From: Rhodocollybia butyracea
Taxonomy: Eukaryota; Basidiomycota; Agaricomycetes; Agaricales; Omphalotaceae
NCBI GenBank assembly: GCA_015501585.1
Contig: JADNRY010000203.1
Coordinates: 1 to 64,000 of the forward strand
DNA length: 64,000 nt
Direction of reading: 5' to 3'
Positions 47,977 to 59,781 of the stretch are shown piece by piece (position 1 is the stretch's first letter; each line of letters opens with the position of its first letter). The translations under genes and the position numbers were made by a program. The notes beneath the pieces were generated by a model. That model saw only the letters and a program-made list of their open reading frames with translations. It searched no databases and had not been told where the DNA came from.

Positions 47977-48111
47977 GCATAAACATTTTCTGTGTAGGTT
48001 GAAGAAGTATGCAATTTCAATTTGAAAATTCTTAAAATGTGCTTGTAACTACTATTGTATGTAAGCTACCTTACCTTAAATATTTACAATGCCATTTCAT
48101 GCAGTTCATTC

Positions 48112-48220
48112 ATAAGAGCTCTGAAGCCTCACCTGTGACATTCACAACAGTGAATGTGGTCACTCCAAATGCAATAGCTAGGATGATCAGGATCACTGCA
48201 ATAACTGCTTTCATCTGGGG
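48112..48220 (-). pseudogene. Frag1-like exon remnant downstream of NLR2
   Basis: On minus reads MKAVIAVILIILAIAFGV then VVNVTGEA, the penultimate exon of the Frag1-like genes. The rest is missing. The same scrap follows NLR3 at 63,880. Confidence 0.75.
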
Positions 48221-48289
48221 TCTGCAATAATATTATTATTTTGCATGGGTAAATACAATGATTATACAAGTTCAAGTTCATCCTCAATT

Positions 48290-50465
48290 AAGTTCTAAAT
48301 CCAACTGCTGTGCCAGCTCTGCGTCCTTTGCCTCTTGCACCTTCCACCTCGCTTCATCCTGGACAATTACATACAGTGGCGGTGGAGGAGATTTTGGTGG
48401 TGGTGGGGGTGCGGCGGCAGGTTTTTCTTGTTGTTGTTGGTGCTGGTGCCATTCCCGCTCCTGCTCTCACTCCCTCTCCTCCCACTGCACTTCCTCCTGA
48501 TCAAGCCTCCTCACCAACTCCATATCTATCTCCTCCTGTTCTCTCCGGTGAGCTGCCTCTTCCTCTGCCTGCCATAGGGCTTTTAGCCAGGATTGGTTGA
48601 TGGGGTACAGGAGCATGTGGGTTTGGATTGGGGTGAGGGAATATGTATGTTGAGGGATGGGGATGTGGGGGGAGAGGGGTTGGTGGGGTGGACAGGGACT
48701 GGAGGAGAGGGAGAGGGCGTGTAGAGGATGGGTAGGGAGAGTAAGAGAAGACGAATGAGTGGGAATGGGAGGCATGGGACGTGATGGTGTTGGTTCGGCC
48801 TTTGAGCTGCAATGATGATTGGTGCAGCACCTGGAGGTAAAGGTAGCAGTGATTGGTATCGTGCCATCAGATATGGATCAGGCAAATCATTGTTCGAGCT
48901 CAACGTCCGCAATGCTTGGGTGGTGGGGCATATGACAATGCTTGTTGGTGCACAGGCAGAGGTGTACCCTGATACAATGGGGTGTAAAAGCCGCTGCGGT
49001 AGCGCTGTGACACTGCTGGACTGGTAGGAAAGTTGGGACGGGAAATGAAACAGGGGTGTTCCAATCTTGGGCGGGGGGAGAGAATTCCAGGGAATTTTGT
49101 GAGTAGGAAGAAAGGTAGGGTATAGACCCACTGCGGCCGTGGGTTTGTGGTATCATTCCGTTGTGGGTAAATGTTGGTGCTGGAGTGGATGAGATGTAGG
49201 GTTGGAAGCATTATTATCATGGGTATGAGGTATAGCTGCATTGGAGGTAAATGTTGGTGCTGGGGTTGATGACATGTAAGGATTGGGAGTACTATTATTG
49301 TGAGTATGTGGTATAGCTGCATTGTGAGCAAACGCCGGTGCTGGAGTTGATGACATGTAAGGTTGGGAGTGTTATTATCGTGGGATGTGGTATAGCCCAT
49401 TGTGCGGTCCATTGTGGTTAAATGTCTGTGCAGGAGTTGATGAGAGACAAGGATTAGGTGTACTATTGTGGGTATGCGGTATAGCTCCATTATGAGCAAA
49501 CATTGGTACGGGTGTCGACAACAAGTAAGGATTTGGAGTGTTACCAAATGTCATTGGGTAAGCTACAGGTGTAGCATGAGCCTGCTGGGGAGGAGAAGAT
49601 GAAGTACAACAGACAGAAGGATGTGGATTGGCCTGTGGGTTTCCTGGTTGTAAAATAGAAGGTACAGCAGGGGAAGCGACAATGGGGGAAGGAAGCGGCT
49701 TCTCCTGCTGCTTAGGGCTGACTCAAATTGGTCTAACTCAGGTTGGACTTGGACCACCAGGCACAGCGGCTAATCCTGGTTTCAACGCAGTAGGTACTGG
49801 CACAGAACCAATCTTGACATGACCAGGACCAGGTTTAGGCACAGCATTGTTCAGCGCCGAATGTGTCGGTCAGTGAAGTCTTTCAGCAGGTGACAGCTTT
49901 GATGGCCATCTAGCCAGATTAGCAGGTGCAGCAAGCAGTGAAGCTTTCGGAACCGGCGCATTGCTGTAGTATGAGATCTCCAGATAGATATCCCCCTGCT
50001 GTGCCTCGCCGGTTGACAACGGAACCCATTCTACCAAGTTTATTAGTTCAAAACACTTGGATACAAGGTCATCGATAATAGATATGACTGACCATCAAAT
50101 TCTTTGCTTTTGACTGTTGGAGTCATATTGACTTTAGCTTCTCCTAGCAGCATATCATCTTTGTGCTCTTTAGCCCAGCAAGACACTTTGAGCTCTCTAT
50201 GCTTTTTCACCGCGTCTTTGAGGACCGGAAATTGGAGCTCATCATCCCACAATGGATGCTGGCTGCCTTTGACATTGACCTTTGTCTTTTTTGTTACGCC
50301 TACAGGATAAATCAGTGATATGAACACTTTTATCTGTGTTATGAGGGACCTGCCATTTAACGTTACAGTAGCATAAACATCTTGCTTGAAGAAACTCTTG
50401 TTGTGTAAATTTTGAGCTTTGAGGATGATGACAACTAGTGTACTGATTTCTTCTTTGCCAGGCAT
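48290..50465 (-). pseudogene. C2-domain protein with Pro/Thr/His-rich tail, copy iii (only copy keeping the C2 domain)
   Basis: Start at 50,465 (MPGKEEISTLVVIILKAQNL). A C2 domain follows (YATVTLNG, then KTKVNVKGSQHPLWDDELQF, LKVSCWAKEHKDDMLLGEA), with probable introns at about 50,353-50,305 and 50,092-50,034. Next is the link EWVPLSTGEAQQGDIYLEIS, then the Pro-rich, SSTPAPTF/HNGAIPHTH repeat tail and the Glu/Gln-rich end. C2 plus Pro-rich tail resembles fungal Inn1/Fic1-type cytokinesis proteins, which bind membrane and SH3 partners; this is an analogy, not an orthology claim. Three TGA codons in the tail (49,872-49,870; 49,740-49,738; 49,725-49,723) stand where sister copies have CGA or another Arg codon. 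The first intron donor reads GTCCCT. Dead as read. Confidence 0.75.
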
Positions 50466-50646
50466 GCTATAGTTTTGAGCAGTTGAGAGATTTGAAACAA
50501 AACGGTTTTATACCTGTGGGGCAGTCGCATATAGACTTTGGTATTGAATCAAAGTTTACATGCTGTGCAAGTCACACACAGGTTTTGCCTGTTTATCTCC
50601 ACTGCGGCTGCAATTTAGCGAAATCAAGTGCCGTTTCCCTTTGGCA

Positions 50647-52520
50647 ATGGATGGAACTGCCATAGCCAAGGTAAGAAAGAATACTCGTTTGTTGTTTCAA
50701 GGATCTTAAACATTTAGAAGTTTTTTTAGGATAAAACTAAAGCAAAACAATGGTACTTGAAACAGAAAAAGGAATGGCAAAAAATCAATAAGAATAAAAA
50801 GCCTGAAAAAACTGGAGACGGAGACAATGGGGAAGACGATGAAGATCCAGAGCCAGATGCAGATGCAGCAGAAGAAGAAGAAGTTGCTGTAGAAGTTGCA
50901 CTAGAGAAAAACAGGCCAACAAAACATTGTAAAGTGACAGAAGAATCAGTTCCTGTGGAAACACTTGCTGTGCCACACCGCAAATCCCCGCTGCCGACAC
51001 CACAAGCCTCCGAGGCTCTCCCAATTTTTCCACTTCCTGCACTCCCAAATCCCCCATCAAAATCCGCACTTGCGCTTCAAGGACTTGACAAGGTCATGCA
51101 ACCTAGGCCAGAATGGAAGCAGAGCGGATGTAGGGCCAAAATGCAAGATCAGGATCGTGGGAATTATATCCGGAATAGGCTACGAGGCCAAGGAAATGGT
51201 GGGTCTTTGGTGAAGCTATTAGCAACACCCCCAACACACCACCAAGGTTGTCCCAGAAGGAAGGAAGTAAAGTACAAGAAATCACTGAAGTCGGACCAAG
51301 GTATGAGCGTGAAAATGGTCCGAGATATGTCCGAGGTAAGGACCGAGCCGAGTCAGCCGGTATCGGACAGAACAGCGAGTATAAGGAACAAAGAAAGGAC
51401 TTAAAGGAAAGCTTGGAAAAGTATGATAACTTGTGTAATTTGTGTAACTCATGATTTTTTGGCTGAGGAACAATAGTACAAAGTACCTAGCTTATATACA
51501 AGTGACCTAATTGTTAAATAAAGACAATAAAGCTGGACCAAGGTAGTGCCAAGGCCGGAACGAGGTGGAATCAATACAAATGATAAAACAATAAGCAATA
51601 GACTCTAGAAAAGACAAAAGAGATGAACTTCGGTGCACTGCGGACCGCCGTGAGAAAGTAATGAGTACCAAAAGAGTCGGCCAATATATCGGGCCGAAGG
51701 TATGGCCGATAAAGGCATCGGAAATGTGAGTGCCGAAGTAGGAGTGAATTTGTGAAGTCCAAAGGTATATCAGAAGGGATAAAATAGAGAATGGAGTTTT
51801 GGAGCCACCAGAGGTTGTGGGAACTATCGGAGCCGTGAGAGACCATGAGAGAAGGTAAGGGAGTCTCGGAGAGTCTTGGAATGAGCCAGAACATCTTGGA
51901 ATAATGATGGAAAGGCATGAATGTAACAGGATTTGACAAAGCCTTGGAAGATGCATCCATCATGCTCCTTTGACGACACTTGCCATTCCACCCATCAATG
52001 GAACAGATGCAGGAACAGGATTAAGCCAGAAAATGCGGAAAAGGTTGTTGGAGCTGGGTATCACTGAACTTTTGCTGGTACATATCTTCAATCATCCATT
52101 CATTTCCCCTTCTCACTCTTTTCTCAGTTCAAACCTCCCTACTTCCCTTCCTGCTCCACCAAACCCATTCAACAAGGCGTTATACCAGCCTTATAACCCT
52201 CCGCGCAATGTGTGTATTTTGGCTCCAATGGGGAGTGGGAAGACTCTGGTGTATGTGGTTCCTATTGTTGAGGTGAGTTAACACATTTTGTGGTGGTTTA
52301 TTTGTCGTTGGACTGACAAAGGCTTTCGTAGATACTTTCCTCACATATAGTGACGCGTATACGCACACTCATTATCCTCCCAACATGTGATCTGGTTATG
52401 CAAGTTCATGAAATGTTTGAGGCTGTTAATAAAGGACAAGGATTGAAGGTATTTCATAAACAAAGAAATCAAGGTCTCTGTGCTCACTTGCTCGCTCAGA
52501 TTGGAACAGCTACAGGACAA
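50647..52520 (+). pseudogene. DDX51/Dbp6-like DEAD-box RNA helicase, 5' part only
   Basis: Ribosome-biogenesis helicase family. Exon 1 is MDGTAIAK (50,647-50,670). Exon 2 from 50,730 is Lys-rich then acidic (EDDEDPEPDADAAEEEE) and reaches SALALQGLDK. It is interrupted by a solo LTR at 51,086-51,928 and resumes with GFDKALEDAS, a 1-nt frameshift, then GLSQKMRKRLLELGITEL and motif I ILAPMGSGKT. An intron (about 52,273-52,331) precedes TLIILPTCDLVMQVHEM (motif Ia, normally PTRDL). It stops abruptly at 52,520, where the duplicated Frag1 segment begins; DEAD and later motifs are missing. It lies head to head with the C2 gene (182 bp between starts). Confidence 0.8.
51086..51928 (-). mobile_element. 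Gypsy-type solo LTR in the helicase pseudogene
   Basis: On minus it starts TGTTACATTCATGCC and ends CCTTGTCA (843 bp). It is flanked by GGACT (51,081-51,085) and GGATT (51,929-51,933), a 5 bp duplication with one C/T change. TATATAAG lies on minus at about 51,490, followed by GTACTTTGTACTATTGTTCCTCAG, similar to the LTR at 2,942-3,570. Its removal joins the helicase frame at the GGA-TTT-GAC-AAA codons. Confidence 0.75.
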
Positions 52521-52562
52521 GACATAAGCCCAGTGGTGTCTTTGGTGCGAGAAGATGGCCAT
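52521..52562 (-). pseudogene. Frag1-like first exon, truncated (start of the duplicated block)
   Basis: MAIFSHQRHH... start at 52,562. It is cut after 42 nt at the junction with the helicase pseudogene. With its 5' flank (to about 53,050) it equals the F1 start region at 37,831-38,400, so the junction marks the duplication breakpoint. Confidence 0.75.
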
Positions 52563-53197
52563 GGAGATGATCAATTGATGAGGAGAAAAGATGACAATAT
52601 GTAAAGCATGGAGACCTGGAGGACACACAGGGAGGACTAGGGGGAGGAGGAGGTCCGAGGAGGTGACTTGGATGTCTTACAAATGACATCACTAGCTGAT
52701 GTCACTTGTGGAAGGTCCAGGTGCCGATTTGGCAAATAAATTTCCAAAAATGGATATGAACTCAGTAACATCTGTGCCCTCAAGCCTTGGTTGACTTGAG
52801 TTGATGCAAGCAGAGTATGCGTATCAAGTAGATTGAAAGATTGATAAGGGACCACCATGTTCACCACGTTGTTGTTCCAGTTCAAGCTGAAGAACACGTT
52901 TGGTAAGTAGTGGTTGCAATGAGGAGCAAGTAAAATCAAAAATTCAACAAAAAAACTTGTCCAATGGGTGGACAGATTGAGAATTTGGCGCTCACTCAGG
53001 TCGCTTTGCCCCTGGTGGCTTATCGGTATCTTCAAGTCTTCAAGCTTCAAGTTGCCTATCGTGGACTGTACAAGCAGTTTTCATTGGGTATGATACAGAA
53101 AGTCCAAGATTATTAATAGAGACTAGTAGTATTCTAAATTCATACTCATACAAGTCATTCATGTCCTTCATTTTTTTCGATCTTGATCACTCAACTC

Positions 53198-55615
53198 TTA
53201 GTTGTGCCCACTTGTTTCATGCTGCCTGACCCATGCAGTACAAGGGCTTTGGTTCATTCGATACGCATTAAGCTCTCCCTTGTGCACACCCTTACTCTGC
53301 CTCAGATCATAGTAGAACATGAGGAGGTAAAACGTGAATCCAAAAGTGATAGTCCATTCTAGGACACCTGGAGGAACAGAAGATTTAGATAACAGTGAAG
53401 GATTGAGAGTTCTCGAAGCGAAGAGCCTCACCTGCGACATTCACAGCAGTTAGTTTTGTCACTCCGAAAGCAATAGCTAGGGCAATAAGAATCACTGCGA
53501 TGACTGCTTTCATCCTGTAGCTTCTCTTTAGGCGTTGAACATATTGAAAGTCTTTGCTGATCCACCGAAACTGCATGAGAAGAAAAGAACGTAAGCTGAC
53601 AGGACTCAATTGAATGTAGGAGGGAGGGAAGAGGTTACAGGGGGTCGCAATAGGGAGGTGGAGGGATGTAGCAAGGAAAGGAGAGAAGAAACTTGAACTA
53701 GTACACTACTTACTTCCATGATCAAAAATATAGCACTCAATGCAACTCCAACAATGAACACCAATAAGAACTTATCATGAAGCGAGGGGTGTCGTTTTGT
53801 GTCAAAAATGGATAACAGAATGAGACCTGTAGGGTTGTTCAAGTTAGTACATATGGTCAACTTCAAGTACCAGCCAGCGAGAATACCAGTGATGATAAGG
53901 ATAAGGGAATAGGCTGAGAGGGATCAGGACTTACCAGCACCACCAATTATAGAGCCTATGATTGCTAATGTGCTGAGAACATGCTCTCTGGTGCGCATGT
54001 TGGGCATTAACCTATGGAGTAATATGTGAGCAAGGTTGTATGGTGCATGGCATACAAATAAGGAATGAGATATCTTACCTCCCAGAATGCCTCAAATACC
54101 TCTCGATGACAAGGGCAAGGATGAAGCTCAGTCCAGTGATACAACATGCTATGATGAATAGAGGTTTGAAGATATCTGCGCTGACATCTGAGATGAATGC
54201 GATATGCTGGCCGCTATCCTCCGACACTAGAAAATGGAATCAGGGATGTTAGCCTCTCAAAGAGTTGACGGGTAGGCCTGAGGCAGTCCCCTCTAAGTGG
54301 TTGACGGCTTAAGCAAGAAACCTCATTAGAGGGGCCTGGAAACCGGCTTCAGACTGTGGCACAGACTTTTTTCAATCCATATAAGTCTTAACCCCAATAT
54401 GGGCAAAGCAGATGGGAAAATAAAATTGTATTGAAAACTGTTCCACCAATTCCGTAGACTTTTAGTTTTCTTCCATCTTTTCTGTGCTTTTGATGCGTCA
54501 CGTGAGCTACAGCACATTTTCTATGGCTGAACCTCCAATATACCCTTTTACTCTTTCTCACTACCTGGATGAAGTACGAGATGACAATTATAACAACTTG
54601 CTGGTCAGACACAATCCTGAGTTCCATTCGACTTTATACTTTCGCTTTCGCCCAATCTGGTGAACCCTTAATGGCACACTTCATTCCTTGCAACTTGGAA
54701 CTGCTTGCCACCTTATCGTTACTGCTGAATGGCTACTCAAACCTCTGGAAGGTCATCTCACTTGATTCGCTCTGCCGTTGCTGGCTTTTTTCACATCAAT
54801 ATTGATGAAGTACACTTTCTACATTACACTGGAATGGATTGCTTTAGATATGATAGTTTGGGACTTTGAATGTCGCTGGTTTCTGTTTTCATCTTCTTGT
54901 TTTTAGTACTAAAATCAGGTCTGTACCAAAGGTCATTGGCTGGAAGATCAATTGTTGTAATGTGCTGGGGTCTGGTGTTATTAGAGTTGTATTCAAGACA
55001 AACTAAAATAAAAGCTGATATTCCATTTCATTGTGTTGTAACAATTGATTTATACTATTATCAATGCGTCGTTTGTGCAACAATGCATCAAAAGTGCTGA
55101 AGTGTTGAAAGCATATGACAAGACAAGAGGCAACGGAATTGGTGGAACAATTTTCAATACAATTTTATTTTCCCATCTGCTTGGCCCATATTGGGGTTAA
55201 GACTTATATGGATCGAAAAAAGTCTGTGCCACGGTCCGAAGCCGGTTTCCAGGCCCCTCTAATGAGGTTTCTCACTTAAGCCATCAACCACTTAGAGGGA
55301 CTGCCTCAGGCCTAGTCAACGGGGCAAGATTAAGAGATGAAGGGATTGGACATGGGTATAACATACCATAATGTGGTCTTCCTGACGCAAGCCAAGTAAT
55401 AAGCATTGCCCATAGTGTTGCTGTATCCAATAAATACCGAGGTTAGAACGAACTTGGGCTTGATTGAGTATATCAATACATACCGAACCAGATGAAAGCT
55501 CCGACTGTAGAGAAGGCAAATAAGTACATGTCGAGTTGGATGAAGTACAACTTGATGTACCTATTGGAATCCAGACATAAGCCCAATGGTGTCTTTGGTG
55601 TGAGAAGATGGCCAT
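53198..55615 (-). pseudogene. Frag1/DRAM/Sfk1-family gene, copy F3, with transposon in an intron
   Basis: Same exon plan as F2, start MAIFSHQRHH at 55,615. Exons read ATLWAMLITW, AFISDVSADIFKPLF, FILALVIERYLRHSG, LILLSIFDTKRHPSLHD, RSYRMKAVIAVILIALAIAF and LEWTITFGFTFYLLMFYYD. A 2-nt loss relative to F2 in the last exon changes the C-terminus (SPCTAWVRQ...; stop at 53,200-53,198). A 1,042 bp TIR element (54,273-55,314) sits in the intron between the ATLWAM and ISDV exons, stretching it from about 70 nt to about 1.1 kb. Probably non-functional, though only the last residues are changed. Confidence 0.75.
54273..55314. mobile_element. Non-autonomous MULE-type element, about 220 bp TIRs, 9 bp target duplication
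   Basis: Ends TAGGCCTGAGGCAGTCCC in inverted orientation, with TIRs matching for about 220 bp (through GCCGGTTTCCAGGCCCCTCT and AATTCCGTAGACTTTTAG-like blocks, the latter reaching about 54,460). The flanks GTTGACGGG (54,264-54,272) and GTCAACGGG (55,315-55,323) both derive from GTCGACGGG, as preserved in F2 at about 39,550. Nine bp duplication and long TIRs point to the Mutator group. No transposase inside. Confidence 0.82.
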
Positions 55616-55974
55616 ATTGGGAGGGATGAGCAGAGAGGATGAAAAGGTGTAAAGCTCCGGATGGAAAGCACAGACGGAGAGCTGGAGAACACACGGGGGG
55701 AGGAAATAAAAGAGATGTAGCACAGAGACAAGGAGGAAACGTTAATAAACCTCATTGCCTTTCGAGGTTTTGTGGCTTCATTGGGGCCTGATGTCAGTTG
55801 TGTGGGAATCCAAGTACTTGATTTGGTAGACGAATTTCCAAAAATGGGTATGAGCTGCTCCTTGCTCCGCTTTGCGTCATCATCAGTCACTCCCAGGCCA
55901 ACAAGACTAACAACGGGTGACTAGCTTACTCGTACATAGCTCGGGATCTGTAATAGTATTATTATTATTTCGTG

Positions 55975-57130
55975 GGCAATACAAGTTCAACGTTCAACCT
56001 CGATGAAGTTCTAAATCCAACTGCCTCGCCAGCTCCGCGTACAATCACATACGGCGGGGGCGGAGGAGATTTTGGCGGCGGTGCAACAGCTTTCTCTCGT
56101 TCTTGGTGGTGCTGGTGTAGTTCTTGCTCCTGCCGTTCCGTTCCCGTTCCTGCTGTTGTTCCCGCCCCTGCTCTCTCTCTTAGCGCTTCCTCCTGATCAA
56201 GCCTCCTCGCCAACTCCATATCGATCTCTTCCTGTTCTCCCCGCCGTGCTGCCCCTTGCTGTAACGCTTTCAGACGAGATTGTGTACGTGAGTGTACTGG
56301 TTTGGATTGAGGTGAAGGGATATGTACGTTGAGTGATGAGGACGTGAGAGGGATGAGAGGGATGGGCAGGAACAGGAGGAGAGGGAGAGTAGGAGAAGAC
56401 GAATGAGTGTGAATAGATATGGATCAGGAAAATCAGTGTGCGAGTTCAACGTAGGGCATATGACAATGTTCGTTGGCGTACGGGCAGAGCTGTACCCTGA
56501 TACAATGGGGTATAAAACCCACTGCCGTATAGCTGTGAAACAGCTGGAACGGTAGGAAAGTTCGGGACGGGAAAGGAAACGGGTGTATTCTGGTACAAAG
56601 AAGCATAGGGTATAGACCCACTGCGACCGTGGGTTTGTGGTATAGGTCCGCTGTGGGTAAACGTCGGTGTTGGAGTGGATGAGATGTAAGAGTTGGGAGC
56701 ATTACTATCGTGGGTGTGTGGTATAGTTCCGTTGTGAGCAAAGGTCGGTACTGGTGTCGTCAACATCTAAGGACTGGAAGCATTATTATCGTGAGTGGTT
56801 CCATTGCGAGTAAATGTCGGTGCTCGAGTCGATGACATGTAAGAATTAGTAATATTACTATATGTCGTCGGATAAGGCGCAGGTGCAGCGTGAGCCTGCC
56901 GGAGAGAAGAAGAGGAAGTGTGACGTTGGACAGGAGGATGTGGTTTCCTGGTCTCAAGATGAAAGGTACAGCAGGGAAGCAACGACGGGGAAGGAAGCAG
57001 TGCTGCTTAGGGCTGAATTGGGTTGGCACAGCGGCTGGTCCTGGTTTCAACGCAGTAGGTACTGGCAGGACCAGGACCAGGTTTAGGCGCGGCTTGTTAA
57101 GTGTCAGGCAATTGAGTCTTTCAGTAGGAG
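55975..57130 (-). pseudogene. Pro/Thr/His-rich tail of a C2-domain gene, copy iv
   Basis: Same blocks as copies i-iii: KPGPAAVPTQFSPKQ, TPTFTHSGPIPQTH, GRSGSIPYAS, and an end with RRLDQEEALRE. Larger internal deletions (the NTPEF region and part of the Glu/Gln end are lost) and frameshifts make it dead. Segment R3 is fused upstream. Confidence 0.7.
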
Positions 57131-58000
57131 CGGAATTTGTAAACTTTGGGGATTGCATGGAATTCTAGATCGAATGGCAATACGAAAGAGGGATATTAAG
57201 ACGAGAATGAGGCTGAGATTTGGAGAAGCGATTCCGAGCGGTGCAGAATATAACAGGACTAGGAAAAATACAGATTTAGAAAGAGAATTTGAGGGCGATT
57301 CAACGACGTACTTGCGGTGTGTATTGTGCAGCTCTCTTTCTTGACCACTACATACTCACTGGTTGCCTTGAATTGAGTTTCCACCAACACCAAAAGTGCT
57401 TCTTCCCCATCGAAACTTGGGCAAGGCGTATGCGGCTCGTCTTCTTCTGGCACATCCCAGGTTAATCATCTGCTATCTAAAGACAGCGCCAGAGGCAATG
57501 CCTCCACTGAACGAGTTGTAGGGAACATGTTACATAGAGAGAGTGCGCGCTGGAGCTATGCTGGGGTTTCGGTTCGTACTTTTGGTCTGCATTGCTTGAC
57601 GCAGTGTGCAAGCATGCGAACAGCGTTTACGTCCAGTACCGCAATCCGTGAGAGCAAGCTGGCGGCAGACATTAAAAGGGCTTTCGAGAGCGATTGCGTG
57701 TTGTGTATCGCATGTTAAATAAGTGAGGAACGTGGATAGACGATGAGTTGAAGGAAGATTACATAATTGGCCCGAAGTTCTCAGCTCATTTGTATAAATC
57801 TGGCTAGGTCTAAATTCCAGTGTTTTTGTGGCCTTTCGCGCTCAATATCATCCACAAAACAGACCTAATGAACCAAGCACATCTACCCTCTGGTCCTGTT
57901 TAAATAGCAGTAAGTTGGTGATGATCGATTGATGTCAAAGATGATTCAGATAAGGTCGATAAGGTGGATTCAGTGGAAGAATAACGCTTGGGAACTCCTT
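57130..58000 (-). pseudogene. Segment R, copy R3 (decayed)
   Basis: Counterpart of R1 and R2. On minus it still reads EEDEPHTPCPSFDGEEALLV (57,440 region). It shares GGCGATTCAACGACGTACT and the AACGAGTTGTAGGGAACATG block. Broken frames. Confidence 0.5.
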
Positions 58001-59781
58001 GAGTGAGTACAGAAAATCTAAACTAGAATTGAAGCAGGATTGCATTGACTTGCGCCTGGATATTTGGCAAGTCTGGGTTTGTTGAGTCCAGAACGAGAAG
58101 CATTCATCGAGCGCTAATCGGATGCAACACCGAAACCATGATGCCAGATCAACCTGCCCTTAGGCAAATTGAATGAGTTTCATGAATTGTGATGATGTGA
58201 CAGATCCATCTTCTACCGCAACCACTATCATTGTCAACCTTGGCTAACCAGAATGTCGATGTTCACAAATGCTAATGATTTCCATATCAGTGGAGGACAG
58301 TTCAACAATGTACAAGGAGACCAATACAATATCTTGCAAGGTGAATAGCCGTGAACCAGGCTTTTATAGCAGCTACATTATAAATTTATGGAATAACATT
58401 TACAGTTCCCATGGATCAGAAGCTCTCCAACAAGCTAAAGCCTGTTAAGGGTGCCAACATTTCTGCTCAAAAACTCTGTTTGGAAGGAACCAGGACAGAA
58501 ATCATTGATAATATTACTAACTGGGTTTTTAGCCCCAATGGTAATGCTTCTCGGCTATTTGTCCTTTATGGACCTGCTGGCACAGGGAAGTCTGCTATCA
58601 GCCACACAGTTGGGAAAAAGCTCAAAAACTTGAACCACCTTGGAGCCTTTTTTAGCTTTGATCAAACATTTGCTGCTGAGCGCACTCCAAGTCGGGCCAT
58701 CCATAGCATTGCCTATAACTTGGGGCTGCATTCAGCACCCTTTGGGAAATGTTTGCTTGAAGTGATGCCAGACAAAGATCCAGATGTTCTCAGCAGGTTC
58801 ACAATGGAAGAGGAATGGGAAAAGCTCATTCTAAATCCTTCCAAAATGGTGCATGAACCAGGACCAGTAGTGATAATAATTGATGCCCTGGATGAGTGTG
58901 GTCCTCAGCAAGTTGGTGGCCCAAGAGAGGAGTTCATTTCTCTGTTGTTCAATAGAGTACATGACTTGCCACAACAGTTTTGCATCCTTCTTACATCCAG
59001 GCTGGAGAATGATGTTGCAAATGTCCTTGGGCAATATTCAGAGGGTGTACAAGTTCAGGATATTACTGAATTAGAAGAGACTCAAAGGGATATCTATGCA
59101 TATGTGTGCAAACGAATGAGTAGTCCAATCCAAACTCATGGACTGGATGACACTCAGTGCAAACTCCTTGCTGAGAGAGCTGAAGGCCTTTTCCAGTGGG
59201 CTTATACAGTCTGTGAAGCCCTTGTGGTAGGACCACAAGGAGGTACAACTGTGAAAAAGCAATTTGACCACTTCATGTCACTTGCTCCAAGTTTCCACAA
59301 GGGTTTGCAACCACTTGATATCTTGTACAAATCTATCCTACATGAAAATTTCAACTACAAAGATGAGGAAGTCATGCAGGAATATAGGATAGTCATATCC
59401 CAAATCCTTGCAGCAAATCAACCTCTTTCACAATCATCATTGAAGAGGCTTCGGTCAGCATATTCTCAATTTAGAGGGAAAGTGGATACTCAGGAAAGTG
59501 TGGATCTAGTAATTCCATATCTTGGGTCTCTCCTTACTGGTGTAAATAACATGAACATCCCTGTCCGCCCTATTCACACATCTGTGCGTGACTTTCTATT
59601 GGATGAAAGTAGAAGTGGGGAGTATGCAATAGATCTATCTGGTGGACATAACACTATGGGAATAGCCACCATTCAACTGATGACTGAGAAACTGCATTTT
59701 AATATGTGCAACTTGCCAAGTTCTTATCTGCGCAACTCAGAAGTAAAGGACCTAAGAGACAGAATATTGCAAGGTCTCTCA

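Larger units (their letters stand above)
37831..48290 (+). repeat. Segmental duplication, copy A (carries NLR2)
   Basis: Frag1 5' end, F2, C2 tail ii, R2, NLR2 and the Frag1 exon scrap, in the same order and orientation as 52,521-64,000. The left border is GACATAAGCCCAGTGGTGTC in both. Confidence 0.85.
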
